Source: Marinospirillum minutulum DSM 6287 (GTDB lineage: Bacteria > Pseudomonadota > Gammaproteobacteria > Pseudomonadales > Halomonadaceae). From it: a stretch of 64,000 nucleotides of DNA. Under the pieces are notes generated by a model. The model was not told the DNA's origin, made no database searches, and was given only the letters and a program-made list of their open reading frames with translations. How positions within the stretch are numbered: the stretch's first letter is position 1; each line of letters opens with the position of its first letter. Positions 9,759 through 20,303 of the stretch are shown one piece after another. The translations under genes and the position numbers were made by a program. Location of the stretch: NCBI RefSeq assembly GCF_000422325.1, contig NZ_AULO01000011.1, positions 62,001-126,000 on the forward strand, given 5' to 3'.

Positions 9759-10625
9759 ATGAGCTGGTTAAACCGAATTGTTCCATCCATCATCCGTTCT
9801 GAAGCGAGTGACCGTAAAGCGAATGTACCTGAGGGTTTATGGCGCAACTGCCCTAAATGTATCTCAGCTATTTACCGTCCTGAACTAGAAAAAAATCAGC
9901 TAGTTTGTCCTAAGTGCGATCACCACATGCGTATTTCAGCACGCAAGCGCTTAGAAAGTTTTTTAGATAAGGATACGGGTAGTGAGCTTTTTGCTGACTT
10001 AGAACCAGTAGACCGTTTGAAATTCCGTGATTCAAAAAAATACAAAGACCGCTTAACTGCTGCACAACGCGCAACAGGTGAAAAAGATGCATTGGTTGCT
10101 ATGCGTGGCGAGTTAACGGGTATAGCAGTGGTGGCGGTTGCCTTTGAGTTTAACTTTATGGGCGGCTCTATGGGTTCTGTGGTTGGTGAGAAGTTTGTTC
10201 GTGCTGCAGAGCTTGCACTAAAAGAACGCATTCCTTTAGTTTGTTTTTCTGCTTCTGGCGGTGCACGCATGCAAGAAGCACTTTTCTCGCTAATGCAGAT
10301 GGCAAAAACCTCGGCAGCCCTAGAGCGCATGAAGCAAGCGGGTGTGCCTTATATCTCTGTGTTAACTGATCCCGTTTATGGCGGTGTTTCTGCTTCCTTA
10401 GCTATGTTAGGTGATCTGAACGTTTCTGAGCCTTATGCCTTGTGTGGTTTTGCTGGCCCGCGTGTAATTGAGCAAACCGTGCGTGAAAAACTACCTGAAG
10501 GCTTCCAGCGTGCCGAGTTTTTACTCTCGCATGGTACGGTTGATATGATTATTCATCGTCATGAGCTAGCTGAAAAACTCGGTGGCTTATTACGTAAAAT
10601 GACCCAACAACCTACAGCCTGCTGA
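9759..10625 (+). CDS. accD: acetyl-CoA carboxylase carboxyltransferase subunit beta
   Basis: Beta subunit of the carboxyltransferase half of acetyl-CoA carboxylase; with AccA it moves the carboxyl group from biotin to acetyl-CoA for fatty acid synthesis. It has 288 residues. An N-terminal four-cysteine zinc ribbon is visible as NCPKC, then 15 residues on CPKC. The crotonase-fold body carries [36 protein letters not shown] and [20 protein letters not shown]. It is followed 8 bp later by folC, the standard accD-folC pair, and an own promoter in the 68-bp gap after trpA is likely. Confidence 0.98.
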   Translation: MSWLNRIVPSIIRSEASDRKANVPEGLWRNCPKCISAIYRPELEKNQLVCPKCDHHMRISARKRLESFLDKDTGSELFADLEPVDRLKFRDSKKYKDRLTAAQRATGEKDALVAMRGELTGIAVVAVAFEFNFMGGSMGSVVGEKFVRAAELALKERIPLVCFSASGGARMQEALFSLMQMAKTSAALERMKQAGVPYISVLTDPVYGGVSASLAMLGDLNVSEPYALCGFAGPRVIEQTVREKLPEGFQRAEFLLSHGTVDMIIHRHELAEKLGGLLRKMTQQPTAC

Positions 10626-10633
10626 AAACACTA

Positions 10634-11944
10634 GTGACCTCAAAATTACAGCTGGGTGCTTCCACAAGTTTGGACACCTGGCTTAAGCATTTAGAAAACC
10701 TGCATTCCCGCGAAATAGACTTGGGTTTAGCCAGGGTAAGCGCAGTAGCGCAACGCTTGAAGCTGCCCTTAACGTCTGAGCAACGTAAACAGCAAGTTAT
10801 AGTCTTTTCTGGTACTAACGGTAAAGGCTCCACACTTGCGCTGACTGAATCTATGGCGCTTGCTCAAGGTTTAACGGTTGGCAGTTATACTTCACCGCAT
10901 TTTTTGCACTTTAATGAACGCATTAAAATAAATGGCAGGTCGGTTAGTGATGAAGCGATAACTGCTGCCTTTACTCGTATTGAAGCGGCAAGGTTGGAAA
11001 GCGAACCTGTTTCACTGAGTTATTTTGAATTTGCTACCCTAGCTGGCTTGCTAATTTTTGAAGAAGCAGCGGTTGATTTATGGTTGCTAGAAGTCGGTTT
11101 AGGTGGTCGGCTAGATGCAGTGAATATTGTTGATGCAAACCTTGCGGTGCTTGTGACTGTTGCCCAAGACCATGCCGAGTATTTAGGTGCAGATTTAGAA
11201 GTGATAGGGCAAGAGAAAGCCGGTACTTTTCGTCAAAACTGCCCTGTGGTTTTGGGTAGTAACAACCTTCCTGCTAGCGTTTATAAAACTGCTGAGCAAT
11301 TGAATTGCCCTGTATTTCAATTGGGTAAAGATTTTCAGCGTGGTGTTGAAGCAGAAGGTTTATGGGCATGGCAGGGTTTAACTAACCAGTTAAAAGCTAT
11401 TTATCTAACAGACCTACCCCTTACTGCCTTGCCTGCTAATAATGCTGCTACAGCAGTTCAAGCCTTGCTGCTGGTCTATCCTCAATTAAGTGAGCAGGCC
11501 ATTAAACAAGGATTAGCGCAAGCGAAGCTAACGGGTCGTATGCAGCGTGAAGGTGCTTGGCTCTTAGATGTTGCTCATAACCCTGAAGCAGCAAGTTATT
11601 TGGCTGCTAGGCTGGCAGAGCAGCCAGGTAAAAAGCGCCTAGCGCTGGTGGGGATGATGGCTGATAAAGATATTCCTGCAACCCTGTCACCCTTGTTGCC
11701 ATTGATAGATGCTTGGGTGGTTACTAGCTTGCCTTTACCCAGAGCAATTAAGGCAGAAAAACTAGCCGCTTTAATTGCCAAACTAGGGGCTAGGGTGCTA
11801 TTAGCTGATTCAGATGAGCAAGGCAACTTGGCTTTTGCTACTGCTCAACAACAACTGCTTGAAGGCTATGATGAGGTTTTAGTCATGGGTTCTTTCTTTA
11901 CACTAGCGCAGGTGCTGCGTCAGTTACAAAAGACGGAGGCCTAG
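10634..11944 (+). CDS. folC: bifunctional folylpolyglutamate/dihydrofolate synthase
   Basis: ATP-dependent Mur-ligase-like enzyme that joins glutamate to dihydropteroate and then lengthens the polyglutamate tail of folates. It has 436 residues. The nucleotide loop is FSGTNGKGST, the omega-loop is SYTSPHFLHFNERIKING, and the central block is LLEVGLGGRLDAVNIVD. The C-terminal domain carries LLDVAHNPEA. The start is GTG, 8 bp after accD. It is followed after 1 bp by the SPOR-domain gene, as in the accD-folC-dedD-cvpA-purF cluster of many gammaproteobacteria. Confidence 0.96.
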   Translation: MTSKLQLGASTSLDTWLKHLENLHSREIDLGLARVSAVAQRLKLPLTSEQRKQQVIVFSGTNGKGSTLALTESMALAQGLTVGSYTSPHFLHFNERIKINGRSVSDEAITAAFTRIEAARLESEPVSLSYFEFATLAGLLIFEEAAVDLWLLEVGLGGRLDAVNIVDANLAVLVTVAQDHAEYLGADLEVIGQEKAGTFRQNCPVVLGSNNLPASVYKTAEQLNCPVFQLGKDFQRGVEAEGLWAWQGLTNQLKAIYLTDLPLTALPANNAATAVQALLLVYPQLSEQAIKQGLAQAKLTGRMQREGAWLLDVAHNPEAASYLAARLAEQPGKKRLALVGMMADKDIPATLSPLLPLIDAWVVTSLPLPRAIKAEKLAALIAKLGARVLLADSDEQGNLAFATAQQQLLEGYDEVLVMGSFFTLAQVLRQLQKTEA

Positions 11945-11945
11945 T

Positions 11946-12494
11946 ATGCGTTATGGCTTAAAAGAACGCCTCTTAGGTGCATTGGTTTTAATTGCTTTGG
12001 CAGTTATTTTTGTACCTTTTCTTTTAGAAGAAAAGCGTCCTTCTGCACCAATTTCTGATAAAATCATCACACCAGAACCACCAGCACCAGTAAAATCTGT
12101 CGTAGAAAAGCCTGTTGCACCCAAATTACCTCCTAGTCTTAATGAGCAGCAAAAACAGCAAATTGCTTCTAATAATAGTCAGTTACCTAACTCTGGTTTA
12201 ACACTTAACCCTGAAGGCGGTGTTGATGCTTGGGCCATACAGGTAGCATCTTTTGGTGATTCTACCAACGCTAAGCGTTTGCTTAGCGAATTAGAGAAAA
12301 AGCAATACCACGCTTATTGGCGCAAAATAAACGGTATGGCGGTGGTGTTTGTTGGCCCTTATATCAGTCAAAATGAAGGGCGAGAAGTGCAAGATAAATT
12401 ATTGCAGCAGCAAGGACTAAAAACACTCTTAACCAGCTATGTACCCGAGTATGAAGCAAGAATTCAGGGCAGTTTGCCTACTAGTGATGACTAG
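11946..12494 (+). CDS. dedD: SPOR-domain cell division protein, DedD-like
   Basis: Bitopic inner-membrane protein that binds denuded glycan at the division septum. The 182 residues show a short basic start (RYGLKERLLG), one membrane helix at about 9-27, and a Pro/Lys-rich periplasmic linker. The C-terminal SPOR domain runs over about 95-170, with the typical AIQVASFGDSTNAKRLLSEL and the VFVGPYISQNEGREVQDKL half-repeats. A GGAGG ribosome site inside the end of folC serves the ATG. Position between folC and cvpA is the usual one for dedD. Confidence 0.9.
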   Translation: MRYGLKERLLGALVLIALAVIFVPFLLEEKRPSAPISDKIITPEPPAPVKSVVEKPVAPKLPPSLNEQQKQQIASNNSQLPNSGLTLNPEGGVDAWAIQVASFGDSTNAKRLLSELEKKQYHAYWRKINGMAVVFVGPYISQNEGREVQDKLLQQQGLKTLLTSYVPEYEARIQGSLPTSDD

Positions 12495-12517
12495 CTAACT
12501 TCTTAAGGAGCAGAAGA

Positions 12518-12994
12518 ATGAATATGATAGATATAGGTATTTTAGTAATTGTTTTTGCTTCAATCTTATTGGCTTTCTGGAAGGGCTTTGTTCAACAAGC
12601 CATTTCTTTAGCAGGTTGGGTCGTTGCTTTATTAGCTGCTCGCTTATTAGCTAAAGAACTAGCACCCTTATTTGCTTCAATTTTTGCTGATCAAAAATTT
12701 CAGTTAGCGGCTGCTTATGTCGTTATCACGATGGTTGTTCTTCTTGCAACTAAGGTGGTTTCTAGTGCTTTTGGAACCTTGGTGCAAAAAATAGGTTTGG
12801 GGTATTTAGACAGGCTGCTAGGCGTTGTCTTTGGTGGTTTGCGTGGCGTGATTATTGTTGTGCTGCTAGTCGCTGTGTTTAGTTTAACGGGGTTACGTGA
12901 AAGTGCGGCATGGCAAGAATCACAACTAATGCCTTATATGGAGCAAATTCGCGATTGGACTGCTGGGCAATTTGACGATTATTCAAAGAGATAG
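12518..12994 (+). CDS. cvpA: CvpA family membrane protein
   Basis: Small membrane protein of 158 residues with about four hydrophobic helices (residues 4-24, 28-45, 62-82, 100-122). In E. coli CvpA is needed for colicin V production and for bile and envelope stress tolerance; its molecular job is unknown. The family start [21 protein letters not shown] and the internal [18 protein letters not shown] are clear. A strong AAGGAG site precedes the ATG. It is 11 bp before purF, the conserved cvpA-purF pair. Confidence 0.95.
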   Translation: MNMIDIGILVIVFASILLAFWKGFVQQAISLAGWVVALLAARLLAKELAPLFASIFADQKFQLAAAYVVITMVVLLATKVVSSAFGTLVQKIGLGYLDRLLGVVFGGLRGVIIVVLLVAVFSLTGLRESAAWQESQLMPYMEQIRDWTAGQFDDYSKR

Positions 12995-13005
12995 GTGAAA
13001 GCTTC

Positions 13006-14529
13006 ATGTGTGGAATAGCAGGCATTATGGCTCATGAGTCAGTGAATCAGTTATTGTTTGACAGTCTGACCGTGTTACAGCATAGGGGCCAAGATGCCGC
13101 GGGTATCATGACCTGTGATAAAGGGCGTTTTTATCTGCGTAAAAGCAATGGGTTGGCTAGGGACGTTTTTCGTACACGTCACATGAAAAACCTAATAGGC
13201 AATATGGGAATAGGGCATGTTCGCTATCCTACTGCCGGTTCTTCAACAGAAGCTGAATCCCAGCCTTTTTACGTTAACTCACCCTATGGTATTGCGCTAG
13301 CACACAATGGCAACCTAACCAATTCAGAAGCATTAAGTGATGAAGTTTTTCGTGCCGACCTTCGCCACATTAATACCAATTCAGATTCTGAAGTGCTGCT
13401 GAATGTGTTTGCACACGAGCTAAGCAAACAGGGTATGAGCTTAACACCTGATGATATTTTTGCTGCTATTGGTCGTCTTTATGAGCGTTGTGAAGGTGGT
13501 TATGCCGCTGTTGCCATGATTAGTGGTTATGGCTTGGTTGGTTTCCGTGACCCTAACGCCATACGTCCTATAGTCATAGGTCAGCGTGAAACAGCGCAAG
13601 GCATGGAGTATATGATTGCCTCGGAAAGCGTTGCGTTAGACGTAGTGGGCTTTGAGTTGATTCGTGATGTGCAGCCGGGTGAAGCCGTTTATTTAGATAC
13701 CCAAGGCCAACTTCATACGCGTATTTGTACTAGCAAAACTCAGCTAGCACCTTGTATTTTTGAGCATGTTTATTTAGCTCGTCCTGACTCCATTATGGAT
13801 GGTATTAATATTTACCATGCACGTATGCAGATGGGTGAAAAGCTTGCTGAAAAAATTATGCGTGTCATGCCTAACCACGATATCGACGTGGTTATTCCTA
13901 TTCCAGATACCAGCCGTACTTCTGCCTTAGAATTAGCTCAGCACCTAGGTGTTACCTACCGTGAAGGCTTTATTAAAAACCGTTACATTGGCCGTACCTT
14001 TATTATGCCTGGGCAAACCCTTCGTAAAAAATCGGTTCGCCAAAAGCTAAACGCTATCGGTATGGAGTTTAAAGGCAAAAATGTTTTACTAGTTGATGAC
14101 TCCATAGTGCGCGGCACCACCTGTAATGAAATTATTATGATGGCGCGTGATGCGGGTGCAAATAAGGTTTATTTTGCTTCTGCAGCACCGCCTGTTCGCT
14201 ATCCGAATGTGTATGGTATTGATATGCCAGCGGCCAAAGAGTTGATTGCTCATGGACGTACGGAAGATGAAATTTGTAAGTTAATTGGTGCTGACTGGTT
14301 GGTTTACCAAGATTTAGATGATTTGATTGATGCTTGTAAAGAGCTAAATCCTGAAGTTAAGCAGTTTGATTGTTCGGTTTTTAATGGTGAATACATTACC
14401 GGCGGTATAGATCAAGCCTACCTTAATAACTTAGAAAAACAGCGGAGCGATTCTGCTAATAAAGAAAAGGATTCTGCTGACTCTGCCATTGAGTTGCATA
14501 ACGATAACTCTGCAGAAACTGAAGATTAA
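13006..14529 (+). CDS. purF: amidophosphoribosyltransferase
   Basis: First committed enzyme of purine synthesis: makes 5-phosphoribosylamine from PRPP and glutamine. It has 507 residues. The start MCGIAGI shows the N-terminal nucleophile Cys exposed after Met removal, and no propeptide is present. The class II glutaminase domain contains HRGQDAAGI and GHVRYPTAG. The C-terminal phosphoribosyltransferase domain has the PRPP loop [13 protein letters not shown]. The last about 35 residues are a polar, low-complexity tail. It follows cvpA closely and lies 18 bp before metZ. Confidence 0.98.
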   Translation: MCGIAGIMAHESVNQLLFDSLTVLQHRGQDAAGIMTCDKGRFYLRKSNGLARDVFRTRHMKNLIGNMGIGHVRYPTAGSSTEAESQPFYVNSPYGIALAHNGNLTNSEALSDEVFRADLRHINTNSDSEVLLNVFAHELSKQGMSLTPDDIFAAIGRLYERCEGGYAAVAMISGYGLVGFRDPNAIRPIVIGQRETAQGMEYMIASESVALDVVGFELIRDVQPGEAVYLDTQGQLHTRICTSKTQLAPCIFEHVYLARPDSIMDGINIYHARMQMGEKLAEKIMRVMPNHDIDVVIPIPDTSRTSALELAQHLGVTYREGFIKNRYIGRTFIMPGQTLRKKSVRQKLNAIGMEFKGKNVLLVDDSIVRGTTCNEIIMMARDAGANKVYFASAAPPVRYPNVYGIDMPAAKELIAHGRTEDEICKLIGADWLVYQDLDDLIDACKELNPEVKQFDCSVFNGEYITGGIDQAYLNNLEKQRSDSANKEKDSADSAIELHNDNSAETED

Positions 14530-14547
14530 GCTATAAAAGATAAAACC

Positions 14548-15741
14548 ATGAACGATAAAAACATGACAGATAAAGCATCCTGGGGTTTAAGCACCCTTGC
14601 CTTGCGTACGGGTCAGCAGCGCACTGCAGAACGTGAACATGCAGAACCTATTTTTACTACCTCTAGCTATATTTTTGAATCAGCGGCTCATGCTGCTGAA
14701 TGCTTTGCCAATGAAACAGGTGAGCACAACATTTATTCGCGCTTTACTAACCCAACCGTGCGTTGCTTTGAAGACCGTTTAGCGGCTTTAGAAGGCGGTG
14801 AACGGGCGATAGCTACTAGTTCAGGTATGGCGGCTATCTTGTCAGTTTGTATGGCTTTTTTGCAGCAGGGCGATGAAATTGTTTGTTCACGCAGTGTGTT
14901 TGGTTCAACCATTGGTTTGTTTAGCCGCATGATGAACCGCTTTGGCATTACTACCCACTTTGTTGAGCTGCAAAACTTAGCTGCTTGGGAAGCGGCTTGT
15001 AATGATAAAACACGTCTGCTTTTTGTTGAAACACCTTCTAACCCTTTAAGTGAAATTGCTGATTTAGCTGCTTTGTCTGCTTTGGCAAAACGCAAAGGCT
15101 TGCGTTTAGTCGTCGATAACTGCTTTTGTACGCCTGCGCTACAACTGCCTTTACAGCTAGGTGCCGATATCGTCGTTCATTCAGCGACCAAATACCTAGA
15201 TGGTCAAGGCCGGATGATAGGTGGTGCAGTGGTGGGCAGTGATAAAGACATGGCAGAAGTATTTAGTGTGGTCCGCACCGCTGGCCCTTGCATGAGTCCT
15301 TTTAATGCTTGGGTATTTTTGAAAGGTTTAGAAACTTTACGCCTACGTATGGATGCCCACTCTGCTAGTGCCTTAGAGCTAGCCATCTGGTTAGAGCAGC
15401 AGCCAAGCGTTGCTAAGGTGCACTATGCTGGTTTAACCAGTCACCCGCAGCATGAGCTGGCTAAAAAACAAATGCGTGGTTTTGGTGGCGTGTTATCGTT
15501 TGAGATGGTTGGTGGTAAAGAAGCGGCTTGGAAGGTGATTGATAACACCCAAATGCTGTCTATTACTGGTAATTTGGGTGATGCAAAAACAACCATTACT
15601 CACCCTGCAACGACCACTCATGGTAAGTTAACACCTGAGGCGCGTGCTGAAGTAGGCATTGCAGAAGGCCTTATTCGTGTATCGGTCGGCTTAGAAGATG
15701 TAGCCGATATTAAGGCGGATTTAATGCGTGGCATGGGTTAA
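14548..15741 (+). CDS. metZ: O-succinylhomoserine sulfhydrylase
   Basis: PLP enzyme of the Cys/Met metabolism family that makes homocysteine directly from O-succinylhomoserine and sulfide. It has 397 residues. Family marks are YSRFTNPTVRCFEDRLAALEG, the PLP-contact VDNCFCTPALQLPL, and the PLP lysine in HSATKYLDGQGR. The assignment to MetZ rather than MetB or MetY rests on the purF-metZ neighbourhood seen in pseudomonads. Two in-frame ATGs (14548 and 14563) are possible starts. A strong bidirectional terminator follows. Confidence 0.92.
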   Translation: MNDKNMTDKASWGLSTLALRTGQQRTAEREHAEPIFTTSSYIFESAAHAAECFANETGEHNIYSRFTNPTVRCFEDRLAALEGGERAIATSSGMAAILSVCMAFLQQGDEIVCSRSVFGSTIGLFSRMMNRFGITTHFVELQNLAAWEAACNDKTRLLFVETPSNPLSEIADLAALSALAKRKGLRLVVDNCFCTPALQLPLQLGADIVVHSATKYLDGQGRMIGGAVVGSDKDMAEVFSVVRTAGPCMSPFNAWVFLKGLETLRLRMDAHSASALELAIWLEQQPSVAKVHYAGLTSHPQHELAKKQMRGFGGVLSFEMVGGKEAAWKVIDNTQMLSITGNLGDAKTTITHPATTTHGKLTPEARAEVGIAEGLIRVSVGLEDVADIKADLMRGMG

Positions 15742-15764
15742 CGAAGCTTTAGGCTAGAGAAACA

Positions 15765-15790
15765 AAAAACGGGGCTTTAGCCCCGTTTTT
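15765..15790. terminator. bidirectional terminator between metZ and acyl-CoA ligase
   Basis: AAAAACGGGGCT / AGCCCCGTTTTT with a 2-nt loop. A-run and T-run on both sides let it stop metZ from the left and the leftward acyl-CoA ligase gene from the right. Confidence 0.9.
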
Positions 15791-15808
15791 GCTTTCTGTT
15801 TTTAAGGT

Positions 15809-17488
15809 TTAGCGTATGCCTAGCTCTTCCATACTTAAATCACGCATTTTAAATTTCTGAATTTTACCTGTAACTGTCATAGGGAATTCCTGGGTGAATT
15901 TAAAGTAGCGCGGCACTTTGTAGTGGGCAATTTTTCCTTTACAGAAGGCTTTAAGCTCTTCTTCATCTAACGATTTGCCTTCATGGACTTTAACCCAAGC
16001 CATGACTTCTTCACCGTATTTCTGGTCTGGAATACCTATCACCTGTACATCAGAAATTGCTGGGTGGGTGTAGAAAAACTCTTCTAGCTCACGTGGGTAG
16101 ATATTTTCACCGCCACGTATAATTAAGTCTTTAATGCGTCCAGTAATAGCAACATAGCCTTCTTCATCCATTTCAGCTAGGTCACCTGTGTGCATCCAGC
16201 CATTAACAATGGATTCCTGAGTTGCTTGTTCGTTGTTCCAATAACCCAGCATCACACTGTAACCACGCGTGCATAGCTCGCCTTTTTCACCCCGTTCAAC
16301 TACAGCACCTGATTCAGGGTCAACCAGTTTTACTTCTAGGTGAGGGTGAATAGTGCCAACGGTAGATACACGTTTTTCAAGCGGTGCATCCATACGGGTT
16401 TGGAAGCTTACTGGGCTGGTTTCCGTCATGCCGTAACAGATGGTGACATCTTTCATATTCATCTGGTCGATGACTTTTTTCATCACCTCTATCGGGCAGT
16501 TAGAGCCAGCCATAATGCCTGTGCGTAGGTGGCTAAGGTCATAGTTAGCAAAGTTGGGGTGTTCCAGTTCGGCAATAAACATGGTGGGTACGCCGTAAAG
16601 TGCCGTGGCTTTTTCTTCTGCAACCGTTTGCAGGGTAATTTCTGGGTCAAAACCATCCGAAGGGTAGATCATGGTTGCGCCGTGCGTAATGCAGCCCAAA
16701 TTACCCATCACCATGCCAAAGCAGTGATAAAGCGGTACAGGAATAACAACGCGATCTTGGTCGGTTAAGTCCATGCCCTCGGCTACAAAGTAACCATTAT
16801 TTAAAATGTTGTGGTGCGAAAGGGTTGCGCCTTTAGGTGCGCCAGTGGTACCTGAGGTGTACTGAATATTGATTGGGTCATCAAACTGGAGCGTTTTTTG
16901 AACATCGGCAAGGGCTGCTTCAGTTACCTGATCATGCATAGCCATTAAATCAGACCAGGTGTACATACCTTCGGTTGCTAGGTCTTCATCCAAACAAACA
17001 ACCCGCTTAAGCTCAGGTAGTTTTTTGCTAACTAGGTTTTGTGGTGTGCTAGTCAGGAGTTCAGGTACTAGCTCACAAATAATTTTGGCGTATTGAGACT
17101 GTTTAAACTCACCTTCAAGAATTAAGGTGTTAGTTGCCGACTGTTTAAGGGCGTATTCTAGCTCGTGGGTGCGGTAGCTAGGATTAATGTTAACTAAAAT
17201 GGCACCAATTTTTGCTGTGGCAAACTGGGTAATGCACCACTGGGCATTGTTGGGTGACCAAATACCAACACGCTCGCCCTTGGTAACCCCCATTTTTAAT
17301 AAACCACGAGCACAGCGATTAACTTCTTCCTGTAGCTCTTTATAGGTATAACGAAGGTTTTGATGGCGCGAAATTAGCGCATCATTATTAGGGAAGCTGG
17401 CCACTGTTTGGTCAAAAAGATCACCAATGGTCATTCCAATTAAAGGACGTTCACTGGTACCACTGACGTAGCTTAGCTGCTTGCTCAT
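15809..17488 (-). CDS. AMP-binding acyl-CoA ligase
   Basis: Adenylate-forming enzyme that activates a carboxylic acid to its CoA thioester. It has 559 residues. The phosphate loop is [18 protein letters not shown], the A5 motif is [10 protein letters not shown], the A7-A8 region is [14 protein letters not shown] and [19 protein letters not shown], and the catalytic Lys is in [12 protein letters not shown]. Its type (medium or branched short-chain acids) cannot be read from sequence. It runs with the upstream MerR gene (68 bp gap), which carries a LiuR-like operator, so activation of a branched-chain or fatty acid is likely. Confidence 0.88.
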   Translation of the reverse strand: MSKQLSYVSGTSERPLIGMTIGDLFDQTVASFPNNDALISRHQNLRYTYKELQEEVNRCARGLLKMGVTKGERVGIWSPNNAQWCITQFATAKIGAILVNINPSYRTHELEYALKQSATNTLILEGEFKQSQYAKIICELVPELLTSTPQNLVSKKLPELKRVVCLDEDLATEGMYTWSDLMAMHDQVTEAALADVQKTLQFDDPINIQYTSGTTGAPKGATLSHHNILNNGYFVAEGMDLTDQDRVVIPVPLYHCFGMVMGNLGCITHGATMIYPSDGFDPEITLQTVAEEKATALYGVPTMFIAELEHPNFANYDLSHLRTGIMAGSNCPIEVMKKVIDQMNMKDVTICYGMTETSPVSFQTRMDAPLEKRVSTVGTIHPHLEVKLVDPESGAVVERGEKGELCTRGYSVMLGYWNNEQATQESIVNGWMHTGDLAEMDEEGYVAITGRIKDLIIRGGENIYPRELEEFFYTHPAISDVQVIGIPDQKYGEEVMAWVKVHEGKSLDEEELKAFCKGKIAHYKVPRYFKFTQEFPMTVTGKIQKFKMRDLSMEELGIR

Positions 17489-17556
17489 AAACCCACCTCT
17501 TAATATTGTCTTTGTTGTGTGTTGGTTTTGAACAGTAGGGTAAGCAGAAAAACGTA

Positions 17557-17997
17557 TTACCCTACTTTTCGTTCTGGTGATGAAGCCTTTTTCTTATCAC
17601 GTTGGCGCACTTTTACTAGTGCATCTTGGCAACGCGATTCAGCAATATCGAGTTCCTTTTGCAGACGTTGAATATCGCTTAGCTGTTGGCGCATGTCGGC
17701 TTGCTTTTTAGATAAAATATCGAGCATGTACAACAGCTGTTTTTCATTGCCTTGCGTAGTGGAATCATACATATCAAACAGTTCTTTGCTTTCGGCCAGG
17801 CTAAAACCTAAACGCTTGCCACGCAAAGTTAGCATTAACCTAACCCGGTCTTTGGGGCTGTAAATGCGTGTTTGACCTTGGCGTGCAGGATTAAGTAAAC
17901 CCTGCTGTTCATAAAAGCGGATGGTTCGTGTAGTTACATCAAATTCTTTAGCAAGATCACTGATACTAAAGGTACGAATCTTCACCTGTTTGTTCAT
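17557..17997 (-). CDS. liuR: MerR family regulator, LiuR-like
   Basis: DNA-binding regulator of 146 residues. The N-terminal winged helix-turn-helix is typical MerR ([20 protein letters not shown], then [15 protein letters not shown]), and a helical dimerisation segment and a basic tail follow. There are no clustered cysteines, so it is not a metal sensor. MerR proteins of this type (LiuR) control branched-chain amino acid and acyl-CoA degradation in gammaproteobacteria. An ACGT-TT-ACGT palindrome 45 bp upstream of its start suggests autoregulation, and a matching site precedes the ABC importer at 25285. It is co-directed with the acyl-CoA ligase. The name is an inference from context and length. 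Confidence 0.78.
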   Translation of the reverse strand: MNKQVKIRTFSISDLAKEFDVTTRTIRFYEQQGLLNPARQGQTRIYSPKDRVRLMLTLRGKRLGFSLAESKELFDMYDSTTQGNEKQLLYMLDILSKKQADMRQQLSDIQRLQKELDIAESRCQDALVKVRQRDKKKASSPERKVG

Positions 17998-18041
17998 TAT
18001 GTGTAATTTCCAAAATTCTTATAGATCAACTCTAATCAAGG

Positions 18042-18057
18042 TTGACGTTTACGTAAA
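18042..18057. promoter_or_regulatory. LiuR-like operator before the MerR gene
   Basis: Imperfect palindrome TTGACGTTTACGTAAA. Its reverse complement matches the site at 25171-25186 in 14 of 16 positions, differing only in the two central bases. It sits in the upstream region of the leftward merR-ligase operon. Confidence 0.65.
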
Positions 18058-18076
18058 GGAAAATGTGCTATTATTT

Positions 18077-18958
18077 TTAATAACGATTAACACGTCGGTA
18101 ATTTCCGGGGCTAACGCCCATAACTTTTTTAAATAATCGTGAGAAATAATAGCTGTCTTCATAGCCTAGTTGCTCAGCTATGCTGCTAATGCTGGATTCA
18201 CCAGTATCTAGCAGGTAGCAGGCACGTTCAATTTTCATGTGTAGGTAGTGCTGTATGGGTGTTTCACCCGTTATTTGCTTATAGCGAGCGATGAAATGAT
18301 ACCTTGATAGGCCAGCAGTTGCAGCTAGGCTATCGAGGTCTAATCGTGAATTTAGATGATCTCGCATTTGTTCTTGTAGTAGGGGTAGGTTTAATTCCGC
18401 TTGTTGCTTAATTTGTGGCCTTTTATGTGATAAAGGCAGGGCGGTTAAAAGTTGCCTTAAGCGGTTGCTAGCATGAATTAAAGGCTGTTCTTGGAAGCCA
18501 CTGTCTTGAACAGATAACAGCCCATTAAAATCAACAAGTAAGCGTGGCTGACGACCTAGACTAATGCGCCTGTTCATGCCACTAAAGCCTAAGTATTGGC
18601 GGAAATAACTCGCTAAAGGGCCTGAATAGTGTACCCAGTGAATAGTCCAAGGGTTGCTGTCTAGCGTAGTGTAACGATGCGCTTCGCCAGCGGGTAAATA
18701 AAGTAGATCACCTGCCACGATAGTGAGTGTTTGCTGACCAGTTGTTACCTCTGCCTCGCCTTCGGTGCAGTAGATAAGCAGCTCGTCCTTATGCTGGCTT
18801 CTATGCATGGTGTGTCCCTTGGCTCTTTGATAATGCCCAAAAGAAATAGGGTAAAGCTCTCGGGTAAGCGGGTGTTTTTCTAATAGTTTTATTAGGCGCT
18901 GCGGAATAATGTAGCGCAAACTGCCAGCGGGTAGCGGCCAATCAGAAGTCTGTGACAT
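18077..18958 (-). CDS. mmsR: AraC family regulator, MmsR-like
   Basis: Probable activator of the valine-degradation operon that starts 178 bp away in the opposite direction. From the chosen ATG (18958, behind AAGGA) it has 293 residues. The N-terminal cupin-like sensor domain includes LLIYCTEGEAEVTTGQQTL and LLYLPAGEAHRYT. The C-terminal part holds two helix-turn-helices, LDSLAATAGLSRYHFIARY and ISSIAEQLGYEDSYYFSRLF, ending GVSPGNYRR. In Pseudomonas MmsR sits divergent to mmsAB in the same way. An upstream GTG at 19003 is possible but has no ribosome site. Confidence 0.82.
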   Translation of the reverse strand: MSQTSDWPLPAGSLRYIIPQRLIKLLEKHPLTRELYPISFGHYQRAKGHTMHRSQHKDELLIYCTEGEAEVTTGQQTLTIVAGDLLYLPAGEAHRYTTLDSNPWTIHWVHYSGPLASYFRQYLGFSGMNRRISLGRQPRLLVDFNGLLSVQDSGFQEQPLIHASNRLRQLLTALPLSHKRPQIKQQAELNLPLLQEQMRDHLNSRLDLDSLAATAGLSRYHFIARYKQITGETPIQHYLHMKIERACYLLDTGESSISSIAEQLGYEDSYYFSRLFKKVMGVSPGNYRRVNRY

Positions 18959-19136
18959 GATGAGTTCCTTTGCCTTGATCGCAATATAATCCATCTGTTG
19001 CACAACTTAGTCAATTTACCTAAGTGTTAAGACTTGTTAAATTTTCAAACAACCTAGCAGATGCTTGGTTTTATAACCCAAGCTAAATGGCCTTAAATAG
19101 GGTCGATACTGACAAAAAGAACTAAGAGGAAGGCGA

Positions 19137-20303
19137 ATGAATTTTAACTTAACAGAAGACCAGGTTGCTTTTCGTGATGCAGCTAAAGCTTTTGCTCAGA
19201 ATGAAATGGCGCCCCATGCAGCAGAATGGGATGCCGAGCATATTTTTCCTGTTGATGTTATTCGTGAAGCCGGAGAAATGGGCTTTTGTGGTATGTACAC
19301 ACCTGAAGATTTAGGTGGTATGGGCTTATCTCGCCTAGATACCAGTGTAATAGTTGAAGAGCTAGCCGCGGCTTGTCCTTCTACAGCTGCTTATCTCACC
19401 ATTCATAATATGGTGTGCTGGATGGTGGCTAGCTTTGCCCAAGCTGAAGTAGCTAAGGCTATTGTACCGCGCCTAGCTAGTGGTGAGCTGCTAGCTTCCT
19501 ACTGCCTAACCGAACCTGGTGCTGGCTCTGATGCTGCTAGCCTGCGTACTAAAGCCGTAAAAGAAGGCGACGAGTATGTGCTAGAAGGCTCGAAAATGTT
19601 TATTTCAGGTGCAGGTAGTACCGATATTCTTGTAGTTATGGCACGCACTGGCAGCCAAGAAGAGGGTGCTCGCGGTATTTCTGCCTTTGTTGTGGATGCT
19701 AAAACTGCTGGTATTGAATACGGTAAGAGCGAAGACAAATTAGGTTGGAATAGTCAGCCAACGCGTTTAATTACCTTTGATAAAGTTCGCGTACCTGCTG
19801 CAAATTTATTAGGTAAAGAAGGTGAAGGCTTTAAGTTCGCAATGAAGGGTTTAGATGGTGGACGCTTAAATATTGCTACCTGTTCTTTGGGTGCAGCCCA
19901 AGCAGCCATTACTTTAGCGCGTAACTACCTGCATGAGCGCAAACAGTTTGGTAAAGAGTTAGCTGACTTCCAAGCGTTACAATTCAAAATTGCAGATATG
20001 GCAACTGAACTTACAGCAGCTAGACAAATGGTTCGTTTAGCCGCCTTTAAACTAGATGAAGCTGACCCAGAAGCAACGCTTTTCTGTGCTATGGCCAAGC
20101 GTTTTGCAACCGATGCCTGCTTCCAAGTAATAGACGATGCCCTGCAATTGCATGGTGGTTATGGTTATATTCGTGAATACCCTTTAGAGCGTTACTTGCG
20201 TGATACGCGTGTACATCGCATTCTAGAAGGCACAAATGAGGTGATGCGCTTAATTGTAGCGCGTCGAGTTCTTGAAGAAGGTGTTTTGGAGGCTATCTAC
20301 TAA
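19137..20303 (+). CDS. acyl-CoA dehydrogenase, isobutyryl-CoA type
   Basis: FAD enzyme oxidising an acyl-CoA to the 2,3-enoyl-CoA. In this setting it most likely turns isobutyryl-CoA into methacrylyl-CoA in valine breakdown. It has 388 residues. Blocks include YCLTEPGAGSDAASLRT (FAD/substrate), MFISGAGSTDILVVMART, QLHGGYGYIREYPLERYLRD, and the catalytic Glu in ILEGTNEVMRLIVARR near the C-terminus. An AGAGGAAGG ribosome site precedes the ATG. Its stop overlaps the next ATG (TAATG), so it is coupled to the enoyl-CoA hydratase. Confidence 0.92.
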   Translation: MNFNLTEDQVAFRDAAKAFAQNEMAPHAAEWDAEHIFPVDVIREAGEMGFCGMYTPEDLGGMGLSRLDTSVIVEELAAACPSTAAYLTIHNMVCWMVASFAQAEVAKAIVPRLASGELLASYCLTEPGAGSDAASLRTKAVKEGDEYVLEGSKMFISGAGSTDILVVMARTGSQEEGARGISAFVVDAKTAGIEYGKSEDKLGWNSQPTRLITFDKVRVPAANLLGKEGEGFKFAMKGLDGGRLNIATCSLGAAQAAITLARNYLHERKQFGKELADFQALQFKIADMATELTAARQMVRLAAFKLDEADPEATLFCAMAKRFATDACFQVIDDALQLHGGYGYIREYPLERYLRDTRVHRILEGTNEVMRLIVARRVLEEGVLEAIY